From positions 1,802,501-1,866,500 of the forward strand of contig NZ_CP146606.1 in NCBI RefSeq assembly GCF_032842945.2: 64,000 nt of DNA. Direction: 5' to 3'. Under the pieces are notes generated by a model that made no database searches, was not told where the DNA came from, and saw nothing but the letters and a program-made list of their open reading frames with translations. The translations under genes and the position numbers were made by a program. Positions within the stretch are counted from its first letter, which is position 1. Every line of letters begins with the position of its first letter. This DNA is from Roseovarius sp. W115. GTDB taxonomy: Bacteria > Pseudomonadota > Alphaproteobacteria > Rhodobacterales > Rhodobacteraceae. This document shows, in pieces, positions 41,880-51,335 of the stretch.

Positions 41880-43013
41880 CTATCCTTCATCAGTCAGGAA
41901 CCACGTCTCTGGGTCGACGGGTGTGTTGTCTTCTCGTATCTCAATATAGAGGGTTTGACTTCGTTCGGCACCCGCGTCTTTGCCATTTTCGATCAACAGA
42001 GCGTCAGATTCTGTATCCTCACCCCCCATAAGACCCACGGGGCTGCCTCCGGGCAAAACCTCGCCTGCTGCTCCATAGACCACATCGAGACCCGCAAACA
42101 CCAGCAGAATTCCCGCCTCAGGCTCAAGGATGACGACATTTCCGTAGTCCAGCAACGGGCCTCTATAGCGCAACGTAGCGGGCGCAGGCAGCGTGACAAG
42201 CGCACCGGGGCGGGTTGCGACGACAATTCCAGGGCGCGAAATACCTGCAGCATCTCGTTCATTGGCTCTGCGCAGCACACGTCCATCCACCGGAAGCGCA
42301 AGTTCCCCCTTGCGGTCGGAGATCGTTGGCAAAGACCCTGGCACTTCATTCACAGCGGTCCCGGCAAGCCCGCTTGCAAAACCTTCAAGGGTTTCAGATG
42401 ACGCCAGAAGCAGAGCAGTTTTGACAGGATCTTCCGCGAAACGGCGCGGCAAATCAGTACGGTCAGCGACCGCTTTGCTGAGTTCAGATCTTGCCGTTTG
42501 TGCGCCTTGCAATCCTTCTCGCAAAGTCTCGACAGCGCTTTCCTGGAGCTGGCGGAGGACGGTGACTTCCTCCAAGCGCTCACGAAGCTCTTTCGCCCGC
42601 AGATCCAGGGCCGGGGCAACATCCGAGAGGATCATCCCAGACCGTGCTGTGCCCACAGGACCGGACGGGTGCAAAAGGACCACCGGACCCCGCGTCTGCC
42701 CAATGCTTTGCAGCACGCCCAGCAACTGGCCGATTTCAGCATCCCGCGATTGCAATTCACGGGACAAGGTTTCTTCGCGGATACTCGCCCGCCGCAAGCC
42801 TTCGCGCATCGCCTGCAACCCGTCTTCATAGGCGTGAATTGTTTCCGTCAGTGCCTTGACCCGATTGCGCGCGTTCTCAGCGTCGTTCAACATAGATGAC
42901 GCACGGCCAAGACGTTGTGCCGCTTCTCGCGCAGCCTCGGCAGGATCTGTCTCGGCCCAGACCAAAGTCGCACTTAAGAGCGCAGCGCCGAGACCTGCAA
43001 TCAGTCCGCGCAT
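41880..43013 (-). CDS. EnvC-like murein hydrolase activator with degenerate LytM domain
   Basis: A 377-residue protein with a signal peptide (to about residue 20), a long coiled-coil region (about 25-200), and a C-terminal LytM/M23-like domain (about 240-365). The metal-binding residues are missing: the usual HxG...D region reads SRPGIVVATRPG and the LYGHL position reads VFAGL. As in E. coli EnvC, it would therefore activate amidases at the division septum rather than cut peptidoglycan itself. The gene overlaps gpmI by 13 bases and precedes ctpA. The order gpmI-envC-ctpA is common in this class. Confidence 0.85.
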   Translation of the reverse strand: MRGLIAGLGAALLSATLVWAETDPAEAAREAAQRLGRASSMLNDAENARNRVKALTETIHAYEDGLQAMREGLRRASIREETLSRELQSRDAEIGQLLGVLQSIGQTRGPVVLLHPSGPVGTARSGMILSDVAPALDLRAKELRERLEEVTVLRQLQESAVETLREGLQGAQTARSELSKAVADRTDLPRRFAEDPVKTALLLASSETLEGFASGLAGTAVNEVPGSLPTISDRKGELALPVDGRVLRRANERDAAGISRPGIVVATRPGALVTLPAPATLRYRGPLLDYGNVVILEPEAGILLVFAGLDVVYGAAGEVLPGGSPVGLMGGEDTESDALLIENGKDAGAERSQTLYIEIREDNTPVDPETWFLTDEG

Positions 43014-44530
43014 ATCAAAAGGCTCTCACCAGTCATTTCGGGTGGTTTCGGCAACTGCATCAGTTCCAGCACACTAGGTGCAAGATCCGCCAGGCGCCCA
43101 CCATCCCGCAGCTTTACACCATCTGGTCCGCCGACCAGGATCACCGGCACCAGGTTTGTGGTATGTGCCGTATGCGGCTCACCTGTGACCGGGTCGACCA
43201 TGGTCTCACAATTCCCGTGGTCGGCCGTAATGATCATCGCGCCCCCTGTCTGCTCGAGCGTCCGAAGAACTTGCGCTATCCCTTGATCAACAGCTTCACA
43301 AGCTTTCATAGCTGCCTCAAGATCACCCGTATGGCCGACCATATCAGGGTTAGCGTAGTTCACCACAATCAGATCGTATTGCGCATTGATGGCTTCGATC
43401 AGGTGCCGTGTCACGTCCGCCGCCGACATCTCGGGTTGCAAATCATAAGTGGCAACTTTGGGTGACGGGGCGACATAACGATCCTCGCCCTTTTCTGGCG
43501 CTTCGCGACCACCGGCCAGAAAGAACGTCACATGGGGGTATTTCTCAGTTTCTGCTGTATGAAACTGAGTTCTGCCATGCTGCGCCACCCATGAACTTAG
43601 CGTGTTAACTGGCTGCTCATCGGGAAAGATGCAGTCCATATATGCGCTATGTTTGCGTGAATACTCTGTAAAACCGCTAATCGCTGCAAACTTCGGGCGC
43701 GGTCCTGTGGAAAAATGTGAAAACTCTGGATCGGCGAAGGCCGCCAGGATTTCGCGGGCTCGGTCAGCGCGGAAATTGAGGCACAGTATGCCATCGCCGT
43801 CGGTCATGCCCTCATAGTCCCCCAGCACGCGGGGTTTGATGAACTCATCCGTGCGTCCCTTGGCATAGGCATTGTCAATGGCATCTGAGGCTGTTTGCGC
43901 CGTGTATCCCTGCCCCAAGGCCAGCGCCTCATAAGCAAGTTGCACACGGTCCCATCGATTGTCCCGGTCCATGGCGTAGTAGCGTCCTGAAACGGTGGCA
44001 ACCCGAGCGCCCATCGGCAAGGCGGCGCGCAAGGCTTCGAGATAGATCTTGGCAGAGATAGGCGCCACATCCCGCCCATCGGTAAAGGCATGCAATGCGA
44101 CTGGGATGCCATGTTTGGTCAACGCGTTGGCCGTGGCAATCATATGACCGATATGCGAATGCACGCCCCCATCGGAAAGCACGCCCAAAACATGCGCCGT
44201 GCCGCCAGAGGTCTTGAGCTTGTCAATAAAACGCAGGATGCCCGGCAGTTCGCCAAAAGTGCCGGTCTCAATCGCGCGGTCGATGCGGCGCAGGTCCATT
44301 TCAATCACGCGACCGGCACCGATATTCAGGTGCCCCACTTCGGAATTGCCCATTTGCCCATCAGGTAGGCCCACATCATGCCCATGCGTGCGGAGCGTGG
44401 CATTGGGACACGTCGCGAACAAACGATCCATGGTTGGTGTGTTTGCCAAGACCGGCGCGTTGGCCTCACGTTCTTCGCGCAGGCCCCAGCCATCAAGAAT
44501 ACACAAGATAACGGGTTTGGGTGTGCTCAT
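43001..44530 (-). CDS. gpmI: 2,3-bisphosphoglycerate-independent phosphoglycerate mutase
   Basis: A 509-residue metal-dependent mutase starting at the ATG at 44530 with an AGGAG site. LCILDGWG near the N-terminus binds metal, GNSEVGHLNIGAGR near residue 60 holds the phosphorylated Ser, DGRDVAP and the C-terminal ITADHGNCETM supply the other metal ligands. It interconverts 3- and 2-phosphoglycerate in the cytoplasm during glycolysis and gluconeogenesis. The length matches the family. It is the first gene before envC and ctpA. Confidence 0.95.
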   Translation of the reverse strand: MSTPKPVILCILDGWGLREEREANAPVLANTPTMDRLFATCPNATLRTHGHDVGLPDGQMGNSEVGHLNIGAGRVIEMDLRRIDRAIETGTFGELPGILRFIDKLKTSGGTAHVLGVLSDGGVHSHIGHMIATANALTKHGIPVALHAFTDGRDVAPISAKIYLEALRAALPMGARVATVSGRYYAMDRDNRWDRVQLAYEALALGQGYTAQTASDAIDNAYAKGRTDEFIKPRVLGDYEGMTDGDGILCLNFRADRAREILAAFADPEFSHFSTGPRPKFAAISGFTEYSRKHSAYMDCIFPDEQPVNTLSSWVAQHGRTQFHTAETEKYPHVTFFLAGGREAPEKGEDRYVAPSPKVATYDLQPEMSAADVTRHLIEAINAQYDLIVVNYANPDMVGHTGDLEAAMKACEAVDQGIAQVLRTLEQTGGAMIITADHGNCETMVDPVTGEPHTAHTTNLVPVILVGGPDGVKLRDGGRLADLAPSVLELMQLPKPPEMTGESLLICAD

Positions 44531-44606
44531 CGTTACTCCTGCCACTTGGCCTGCGTTCTAGCCGGTCTTTTGCAGTACGTGAACCGGTTTTCTTGACGCT
44601 AACTCC

Positions 44607-44626
44607 ACAGCCTTCGGTAAGGCTGT
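44607..44626 (+). terminator. Hairpin with T tail, rightward orientation
   Basis: ACAGCCTT pairs perfectly with AAGGCTGT around a CGGT loop, followed by TTTTC on the plus strand. Genes on both sides run leftwards, so its orientation is unexpected. It may act on antisense transcription or simply stabilise the rlmH mRNA end. Confidence 0.5.
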
Positions 44627-44681
44627 TTTCAAGACAATGAAAGGAAGGTTTTCAGTTTCTTTCTTGTCACAAATACCCATG

Positions 44682-45152
44682 TCAGACGCGGTGGTACGGT
44701 GCACCAGAGAGGATTGAGGCCGCGCGGTAGAGTTGTTCGCTAAGCATCACGCGGGCCAGCATATGCGGCCAGACCATTTTGCCAAAAGACAGTGCGAAAT
44801 CTGCTGTCTGACGCAAAGCAGGGTCGATCCCGTCAGCACCGCCAATGACAAAAGCTACATCTGCGTGTCCGTCGTCGCGCCAATTGGCGAGAGTGTCGGC
44901 AAATTGAGGAGATGTCATGAGTTTGCCGCGTTCATCCAGCACGGCCAGCTGAACTCGGTCCGGAAACGTCCGGCGCAGTAGATCCGCCTCGGCCTTCATG
45001 CCGCCGCCTTTTTTGTCTTCCACTTCGTGTAGAATGACCGGGCCTAGTCCGAGAGGTCGCCCGGTTCTTTCAAACCGGGTAATATATTCATCCAATAAAT
45101 CGCGTTGGGGGCCTTGCCGCATGCGGCCCACCGCACAGATGTGAATGCGCAT
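44682..45152 (-). CDS. rlmH: 23S rRNA (pseudouridine1915-N3)-methyltransferase RlmH
   Basis: A 156-residue SPOUT-class methyltransferase. AVGRMRQGP near residue 7, LDERGKLMTSPQFA near residue 72, the SAM-binding knot FVIGGADGID near residue 101 and the C-terminal MLARVMLSEQLYRAASILSGAPYHR are all family features, with the His-Arg at the end seen in E. coli RlmH. It methylates pseudouridine 1915 in helix 69 of 23S rRNA. The length matches the family. It directly abuts rsfS upstream, a common pair. Confidence 0.95.
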   Translation of the reverse strand: MRIHICAVGRMRQGPQRDLLDEYITRFERTGRPLGLGPVILHEVEDKKGGGMKAEADLLRRTFPDRVQLAVLDERGKLMTSPQFADTLANWRDDGHADVAFVIGGADGIDPALRQTADFALSFGKMVWPHMLARVMLSEQLYRAASILSGAPYHRV

Positions 45153-45569
45153 TCAGCTTTCGACAGCGGCTGTCTTGTCACCGGGCAGCCACATCTTCTC
45201 AAGCTGATAGAACTCCCGCACTTCGGGTCGGAAGATGTGAACAATGACATCGCCAGTGTCAATCAATACCCAGTCGCCGGCATCTTTGCCCTCAATTTTG
45301 GTCAGAACACCGAGCTCCGTTTTCAGACGATCGGCCAGCTTTTCAGCAATAGACGTGACCTGCCGCGTAGACCGACCCGTACACACAATCATGAAATCGC
45401 CGATGGCAGATTTTCCTCGCAGATCAATCTGCACGATGTCTTCGGCCTTGTCTTCACTGAGAGACGTCAAGATGCGCGCCAGCTGCGTTTCGCTGTCTGC
45501 GACTGTTTTGGGCGCCGTCACAGCCGCGCCCGACCCTGCGGTGTTTGCCGCATCAACTGTAAGAGACAG
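45153..45569 (-). CDS. rsfS: Ribosome silencing factor RsfS, with a non-ATG or disrupted start
   Basis: The conserved core is clear: EDIVQIDLRGKSAIGDFMIVCTGRSTRQV, then DWVLIDTGDVIVHIF and REFYQLEKMW. RsfS binds ribosomal protein L14 and blocks subunit joining. The start is a problem. A strong AAGGAGG site is followed by an ATG at 45574 only three bases later, and that ATG is out of frame. A CTG at 45569 in the right frame is eight bases from the site, an ideal distance, giving 138 residues. Alternatively one base is missing from the CC run just after the ATG, which would bring ATG into frame. In-frame ATGs at 45617 and 45647 have no such site. Confidence 0.85.
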   Translation of the reverse strand: MSLTVDAANTAGSGAAVTAPKTVADSETQLARILTSLSEDKAEDIVQIDLRGKSAIGDFMIVCTGRSTRQVTSIAEKLADRLKTELGVLTKIEGKDAGDWVLIDTGDVIVHIFRPEVREFYQLEKMWLPGDKTAAVES

Positions 45570-45683
45570 GACATTGTCCTCCTTCTTTGCACACCGATCC
45601 GCCCCGGTGCCGGGCATAAGGCAAACGTAGCAATGCAAAAGTGACATTTCAATGAAAGGATCAAGGCATCTGGCGAGATGTGA

Positions 45684-47069
45684 TCATGCAGAGACAGGCG
45701 GTGTATCTTCGTCGCCCAACAAACGAACTTCGCGCTGCGGGAAGGGAATAGAGATATCGTGTTCCTGAAACGCGTCCCAAAGCGCCAGATAGACATTGCC
45801 GCGAATATTGGTGAGACCACCTGTCGGGTCACTGATCCAGAAGCGCAGTATGTAATCAACGCTGCTGTCGCCGAACCCCACGATATGACAGACAGGCGCT
45901 TTGAAGCTTAGGACACGGTCCACGCCTTTGGCTGCCTCGATTGCGATCCGGCGCACCTCGTGGGGATCACATCCATAGGACGTTCCAAAGTAGATATCGA
46001 GCCGGACGTAGTCATTGGAGTGAGACCAGTTCACCACCTGACCCGTGATCAAGTCCTCGTTGGGGATGAGGTATTCGCGGCCATCTCGGGTGACAACACT
46101 GACATAGCGGGCACCCAGGGAATTGATCCAGCCAAAGGTTTCTCCAAGGCTGATCACGTCGCCGGGTTTGATGGATTTGTCGAGCAGGATGATCACACCC
46201 GAGACAAGGTTTGAGACGACCTTCTGAAGCCCGAAACCCAGACCTACACCAATCGCACCTGAGAGCACGGCAAGCCCGGTCAGATCCACACCAACGGCCT
46301 TCAGGCCGATGAAGAAGGCCGCTCCGTAAAGCAGGACTTGCAGAAACTTGACCGCGAGCACCTGCATCGAGGGCGAGATGTCTTTGTTGTTCTTGATGCG
46401 TGATGCAGACGTGGTCGAAATGAACCGAGCGAGGAACATCAGTGTAGCAATGACCACAAGGGCCTGAAGCACCAACCAGACCGACAAACGCACACCGCCA
46501 AGCTCTAGCGCGGCACTGTCCAGAAGGGTGCGCACTTCGTCGGACAGATCAAGGATCACGACTGTGGCCCATGCCCAGCCGAGATAGCGGACGACGCCTC
46601 GTACGAACGCGTTGCTGATCAGGCGCGTCAGGATCGCGATGACAAGCCAAGCGCTGGCCAGACCGGCGATGATGCTGAGGATATAACTTCGACTTGGCCA
46701 GGTGACTTCTTGCATGATCCACACGACCGGCCAGATCAAAATGACGAAGAAAATCAACGTCAAGCGCCGATGAAGTAAAACGAGAAAGCGCATGCGCCAT
46801 TTGGGCCAGCCTTCGCGCGTGCGCATCCAGTCGTGCAGTCGCGGACCGAACAGTTTTGTCAGGCAATAGGCCAGAACCAATAGCCCTAGGGCGATACCAA
46901 TCTGATAAGCATTCCAGGGACGCAACAGGCCATAGACGAAGTCGACACCCTGAGACCATAGGTCAAGTGCAACTTCCTTGGCCTCTTCAGTGCCCGCCGT
47001 TTCAACAACAGCGCCAGTGACTTCTGCGGGCGAGGCAACCTCGGCTTGAGAAGATGTTTCTTCTTCCAT
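45684..47069 (-). CDS. Mechanosensitive ion channel, MscS family
   Basis: A 461-residue membrane protein starting at the ATG at 47069. After a 45-residue acidic N-terminus come about five hydrophobic segments and the conserved MscS pore and beta domain: LAVLSGAIGVGLGFGLQKVVSNLVSGVIILLD near residue 265, then PGDVISLGETFGWINSLGARYVSVVTRDGREYLIPNEDLI. The C-terminal domain follows. It should open under membrane tension during osmotic downshock. The extra N-terminal segments mark it as a larger member than E. coli MscS. Gaps on both sides are about 100 bases and empty. Confidence 0.92.
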   Translation of the reverse strand: MEEETSSQAEVASPAEVTGAVVETAGTEEAKEVALDLWSQGVDFVYGLLRPWNAYQIGIALGLLVLAYCLTKLFGPRLHDWMRTREGWPKWRMRFLVLLHRRLTLIFFVILIWPVVWIMQEVTWPSRSYILSIIAGLASAWLVIAILTRLISNAFVRGVVRYLGWAWATVVILDLSDEVRTLLDSAALELGGVRLSVWLVLQALVVIATLMFLARFISTTSASRIKNNKDISPSMQVLAVKFLQVLLYGAAFFIGLKAVGVDLTGLAVLSGAIGVGLGFGLQKVVSNLVSGVIILLDKSIKPGDVISLGETFGWINSLGARYVSVVTRDGREYLIPNEDLITGQVVNWSHSNDYVRLDIYFGTSYGCDPHEVRRIAIEAAKGVDRVLSFKAPVCHIVGFGDSSVDYILRFWISDPTGGLTNIRGNVYLALWDAFQEHDISIPFPQREVRLLGDEDTPPVSA

Positions 47070-47172
47070 GATGTCACTGTGACATGCTGTTCGGAAGCCG
47101 ACAAGGTGGGGCTGGACAGATGTGGGCAAAGCGATAGGGTGCGCACGTCAATCTCAATAAGGCACACCGCAC

Positions 47173-48081
47173 ATGACCACGGCCCTGATCACGCATGGCA
47201 GCAGTTTGTCGCATGTCACACCGGATGGACATCCTGAGCGTGTTGCACGGCTGGAGCATCTTTTGCCTGCGATGGAAGCCAAGGACTTGTTGCGAGTGGA
47301 TGCGCCGGAGGCGACCGATGAGGATTTAAGGCTATGCCACCCGCAAGACTACATTGACCGGATAAAAAGCGCAGGGCCTGCTCAAGGGTTTAACCAACTC
47401 GACGCCGATACCTGGATGTCACCCGGTTCTGTCAGTGCCGCGCTTCATGCAGCCGGTGGCGCGGTAAGGGCTGTAGATATGGTTCTGTCTGGTGATGCGA
47501 CAAATGCCTTTGTCGCTATGCGCCCGCCGGGCCATCATGCCGAAACCGAAACGCCAATGGGTTTTTGTTTTTTCGGAAACGTTGCGATTGCCGCCAAACA
47601 TGCCTTGGAACGCCATGGTCTGTCACGCGTGGCAGTTGTTGATTTTGATGTCCATCACGGCAATGGCACGCAGGATCTTTTGCGATCCGAAGCGCGCACG
47701 CTTTTTGTCTCCTCCCATCAAATGCCACTCTGGCCTGGGTCTGGAGCTGCGAGCGAGACCGGCGATCACAATAACATTCTGAACATTCCGCTTGCCCCGG
47801 GTACTGGTGGGTCAGGATTTCGGCAAGCCTATGAAGGGGCTGTATTTCCCGCACTGGATGACTTCAAGCCGGAGTTGTTGATCATCTCGGCGGGTTTCGA
47901 TGCGCACGCAGATGATCCATTGGCCAATCTGAATTTTCTGGAAGAAGATTTTGCCTGGGTCACGCGCAGGCTCTGTCAGATTGCAAATACCCATGCCGAG
48001 AGCCGCGTCGTATCCTGTCTGGAAGGGGGTACGACCTTCGCGCGCTATCGGCCAGCGCAGCGGTTCATGTCGATGAGTTGA
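47173..48081 (+). CDS. Histone deacetylase-like amidohydrolase, frameshifted near the C-terminus
   Basis: The 302-residue reading frame is a class II histone deacetylase family protein (acetylpolyamine amidohydrolase-like). RPPGHHAE near residue 117 holds the catalytic His pair, DFDVHHGNGTQ near residue 157 and SAGFDAHADDP near residue 237 the zinc ligands. The usual end after CLEGG is Y-D-L; here the frame gives TTFARYRPAQ and stops at 48081. Adding one G to the GGGGG run at 48025-48029 restores GYDLRALSASAAVHVDELIAAGA ending at a TAG at 48096-48098. The gene is therefore probably intact in the organism or only recently damaged. Substrate: an acetylated amine, unspecified. Confidence 0.85.
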   Translation: MTTALITHGSSLSHVTPDGHPERVARLEHLLPAMEAKDLLRVDAPEATDEDLRLCHPQDYIDRIKSAGPAQGFNQLDADTWMSPGSVSAALHAAGGAVRAVDMVLSGDATNAFVAMRPPGHHAETETPMGFCFFGNVAIAAKHALERHGLSRVAVVDFDVHHGNGTQDLLRSEARTLFVSSHQMPLWPGSGAASETGDHNNILNIPLAPGTGGSGFRQAYEGAVFPALDDFKPELLIISAGFDAHADDPLANLNFLEEDFAWVTRRLCQIANTHAESRVVSCLEGGTTFARYRPAQRFMSMS

Positions 48082-48107
48082 TTGCGGCAGGTGCGTAGGC
48101 GCGGGGG

Positions 48108-49037
48108 TTATTCCGCCGCATATCGTGTGCGCTCAGCGCTTTCTTGTAACAGCCAGCGTATCACGACATCGCTTTCCGCACGACGCCGCTCGTCCCGCTT
48201 TTGCAACAAGTAGTATCCCGACTGCGTGCGCACATGCTCGGTTCTCAGGGGTCTCACCAAACTACCTGCGCGCAAATGATGATCCACCAGATGGCCCCAG
48301 CCAAGGGCAATGCCCAACCCATCAATCGCAGCCTGTATGGCCAAAGGATAGGTGTTTACATATGTCGAATGCCTCACACTGTCAGGGTCTGCGCCCTTGC
48401 TGGACAACCAGGTCTGCCAGTTAAGCCATTCGGTGTGGTTATTGCTCACCTCAATCAGCGCGTGACTGGTCAGTTCGTCAACTGATTTGATGTTAATATG
48501 GTTGTCGAGATAGCCAGGTGCGCAGACCGGATAAACCGTTTCGCCAAACAGAAGCTTTGCGTCATATCCAGGCCACTCCCCATCGCCGCGCAAAATCGCA
48601 AGATCGACGTCTTCAGAAAGGCATTCCGAATCGAGATCTGAGGCCAGAAGACTTATGGTCACGTTACGATTGGCTTGCCGGAACTTGCGCAGGCGGGGCA
48701 TTAACCAGAGGGATGCAACAGAGTTCGTCGCCGCCATGCGCACGGTACTGCGACCCCGTTCACTCAGCATGCCTGCCGACACACGTTCCAGCGTTTTGAG
48801 TGCGGGCGTGATTCCATTCAGTAGTTTGCGACCCTGTTCGGTGAGCGTGACGGATCTGTGTCCTCGCACAAACAATGCACATTTATAGTGTTGTTCCAAA
48901 AGGCGAATCTTACGGCTGACAGCGGTTTCGCTGACGTTGAGCTGCTTGGCGGCTGCGGCAAAGCTCTCAAGTTCGGCCGCCACTTCGAAGGCCAATAAAT
49001 AGTCTAGTCGTGGCAAGGCAGCCCGATTTTTGAGCAT
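48108..49037 (-). CDS. LysR-type transcriptional regulator (GcvA-like), divergent from tmoX
   Basis: A 309-residue LysR regulator. The N-terminal winged HTH (about 10-70; FEVAAELESFAAAAKQLNVSETAVSRKIRLLE) is followed by a type 2 periplasmic-binding-fold effector domain (about 98-300). The PRLDYLLAFEVAAE start and style match the GcvA group. It lies 190 bases from, and divergent to, the TMAO transporter gene, the standard position for a regulator of the adjacent operon. The effector could be TMAO or a related amine; this is inference. The C-terminal tail (about 290-309) is hydrophilic. Confidence 0.88.
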   Translation of the reverse strand: MLKNRAALPRLDYLLAFEVAAELESFAAAAKQLNVSETAVSRKIRLLEQHYKCALFVRGHRSVTLTEQGRKLLNGITPALKTLERVSAGMLSERGRSTVRMAATNSVASLWLMPRLRKFRQANRNVTISLLASDLDSECLSEDVDLAILRGDGEWPGYDAKLLFGETVYPVCAPGYLDNHINIKSVDELTSHALIEVSNNHTEWLNWQTWLSSKGADPDSVRHSTYVNTYPLAIQAAIDGLGIALGWGHLVDHHLRAGSLVRPLRTEHVRTQSGYYLLQKRDERRRAESDVVIRWLLQESAERTRYAAE

Positions 49038-49053
49038 CCAGTTTGATTCCTAA

Positions 49054-50184
<1,131 letters not shown>

Positions 50185-50202
50185 TCTAGCTGACTGAGTA
50201 TC

Positions 50203-50240
50203 ACCCCTGTCTGGTCTTCGGATCTGGCAGGGGTCTTTTG
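50203..50240 (+). terminator. Terminator-like hairpin between tmoX and tmoW
   Basis: ACCCCTG pairs with CAGGGGT; an inner imperfect stem closes on a TTCG tetraloop, and CTTTTG follows. Within an operon this would reduce transcription of the downstream genes relative to tmoX. Confidence 0.65.
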
Positions 50241-50300
50241 TCTAGGGGCCAAGATACCCGCTGGCCCAATTGAAATTTAACACAAGAGACCAACCGCCCA

Positions 50301-51335
50301 ATGACCGATGCCCCTGTCATTTCCTGTCGTAATGCGTGGAAACTGTTTGGCCCGAACCCCAAGCAATACCTCGCCCAAATGTCGCCTGGGCGCAGCTATG
50401 AGGATATCCGGGCGGACGGCTATATTGCTGGCGTCAAGGATGTGACGGTGGATGTGGGCCGGGGTGAGATGCTTGTCATTATGGGCCTTTCCGGATCGGG
50501 CAAATCCACTCTGGTGCGCTGCCTGTCGCGTCTGCATGACATCACGGGCGGCACGATTGAGGTCGAAGGGCAGGACATCATGGCCCTGCCTGAGAAAGAG
50601 TTGATTGAACTCCGGCGCTCGAAAATGGGCATGGTGTTTCAGTCATTCGGTTTGCTGCCGCACCGGACGGTTCTTGAAAACATAGCGTTTCCTTTGGAAA
50701 TGCGCGGCCAAGACAGACACACGCGTCGCGAACGGGCTCTGGAGGTCATCAACCTTGTGGGTCTGGAGGGCCGTGAAGACTATTTCCCTCGGGAACTCTC
50801 AGGCGGCCAGCAACAGCGTGTCGGCATTGCCCGAAGTCTTGCGATTGAACCCGACATCTGGTTCCTGGACGAGCCGTTTTCGGCACTTGACCCGCTTATT
50901 CGTCGCGAGATGCAGGACGAATTCCTGCGTCTTCAGGAGATGCTGGGAAAGACCATTGTCTTTATCACCCATGACTTTGATGAGGCCCTGCGCCTGGCCG
51001 ACCGGATTGCGATCATGAAGGACGGCGCAGTTGAGCAGTGTGATACGCCTGACAAGATCGTTCTCGACCCGCAAACGCCGTATGTTCGCAAGTTTACAGA
51101 GGAGATCGAAAAGGCGCGCGTGGTGCACGCGAATGTTTTGGCCGGGCCGGTAAATGGCGCGGAGATCATTGGAGAGCCCGTCCCCGGCCACCACACGATC
51201 CAGCAACTGGCCCGTCAGTTGGTGAATGATCAAAGAGATCAACTTCCAGTGGCGGACAAAGATGGCAAGATCACGGGGATCATGCCACGCCAAAAGGCAC
51301 TGGATCTCCTCTTGGGGGATGCGTCTGATGGCTGA
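50301..51335 (+). CDS. tmoW: TMAO/betaine-type ABC transporter ATP-binding protein
   Basis: A 344-residue ATPase of the ProV/OpuAA group. Walker A GLSGSGKST at residues 62-70, signature ELSGGQQQRVGIARSL near residue 165, Walker B IWFLDEPFSALDP and switch His in FITHDFDEAL. The last 70 residues (from VNGAEIIGEPVPG) resemble a CBS-type regulatory tail, as in osmotically or ligand-regulated family members. It energises uptake through the permease encoded next, whose start it overlaps by eight bases. The letters W and V for ATPase and permease follow my memory of the Ruegeria operon and could be swapped. Confidence 0.87.
   Translation: MTDAPVISCRNAWKLFGPNPKQYLAQMSPGRSYEDIRADGYIAGVKDVTVDVGRGEMLVIMGLSGSGKSTLVRCLSRLHDITGGTIEVEGQDIMALPEKELIELRRSKMGMVFQSFGLLPHRTVLENIAFPLEMRGQDRHTRRERALEVINLVGLEGREDYFPRELSGGQQQRVGIARSLAIEPDIWFLDEPFSALDPLIRREMQDEFLRLQEMLGKTIVFITHDFDEALRLADRIAIMKDGAVEQCDTPDKIVLDPQTPYVRKFTEEIEKARVVHANVLAGPVNGAEIIGEPVPGHHTIQQLARQLVNDQRDQLPVADKDGKITGIMPRQKALDLLLGDASDG

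Noticed and set aside
45517..45574. ATG at 45574 as the start of a separate small gene
   Set aside because: Although close to a strong ribosome site, it yields a short peptide without any family features, while the overlapping frame is RsfS.
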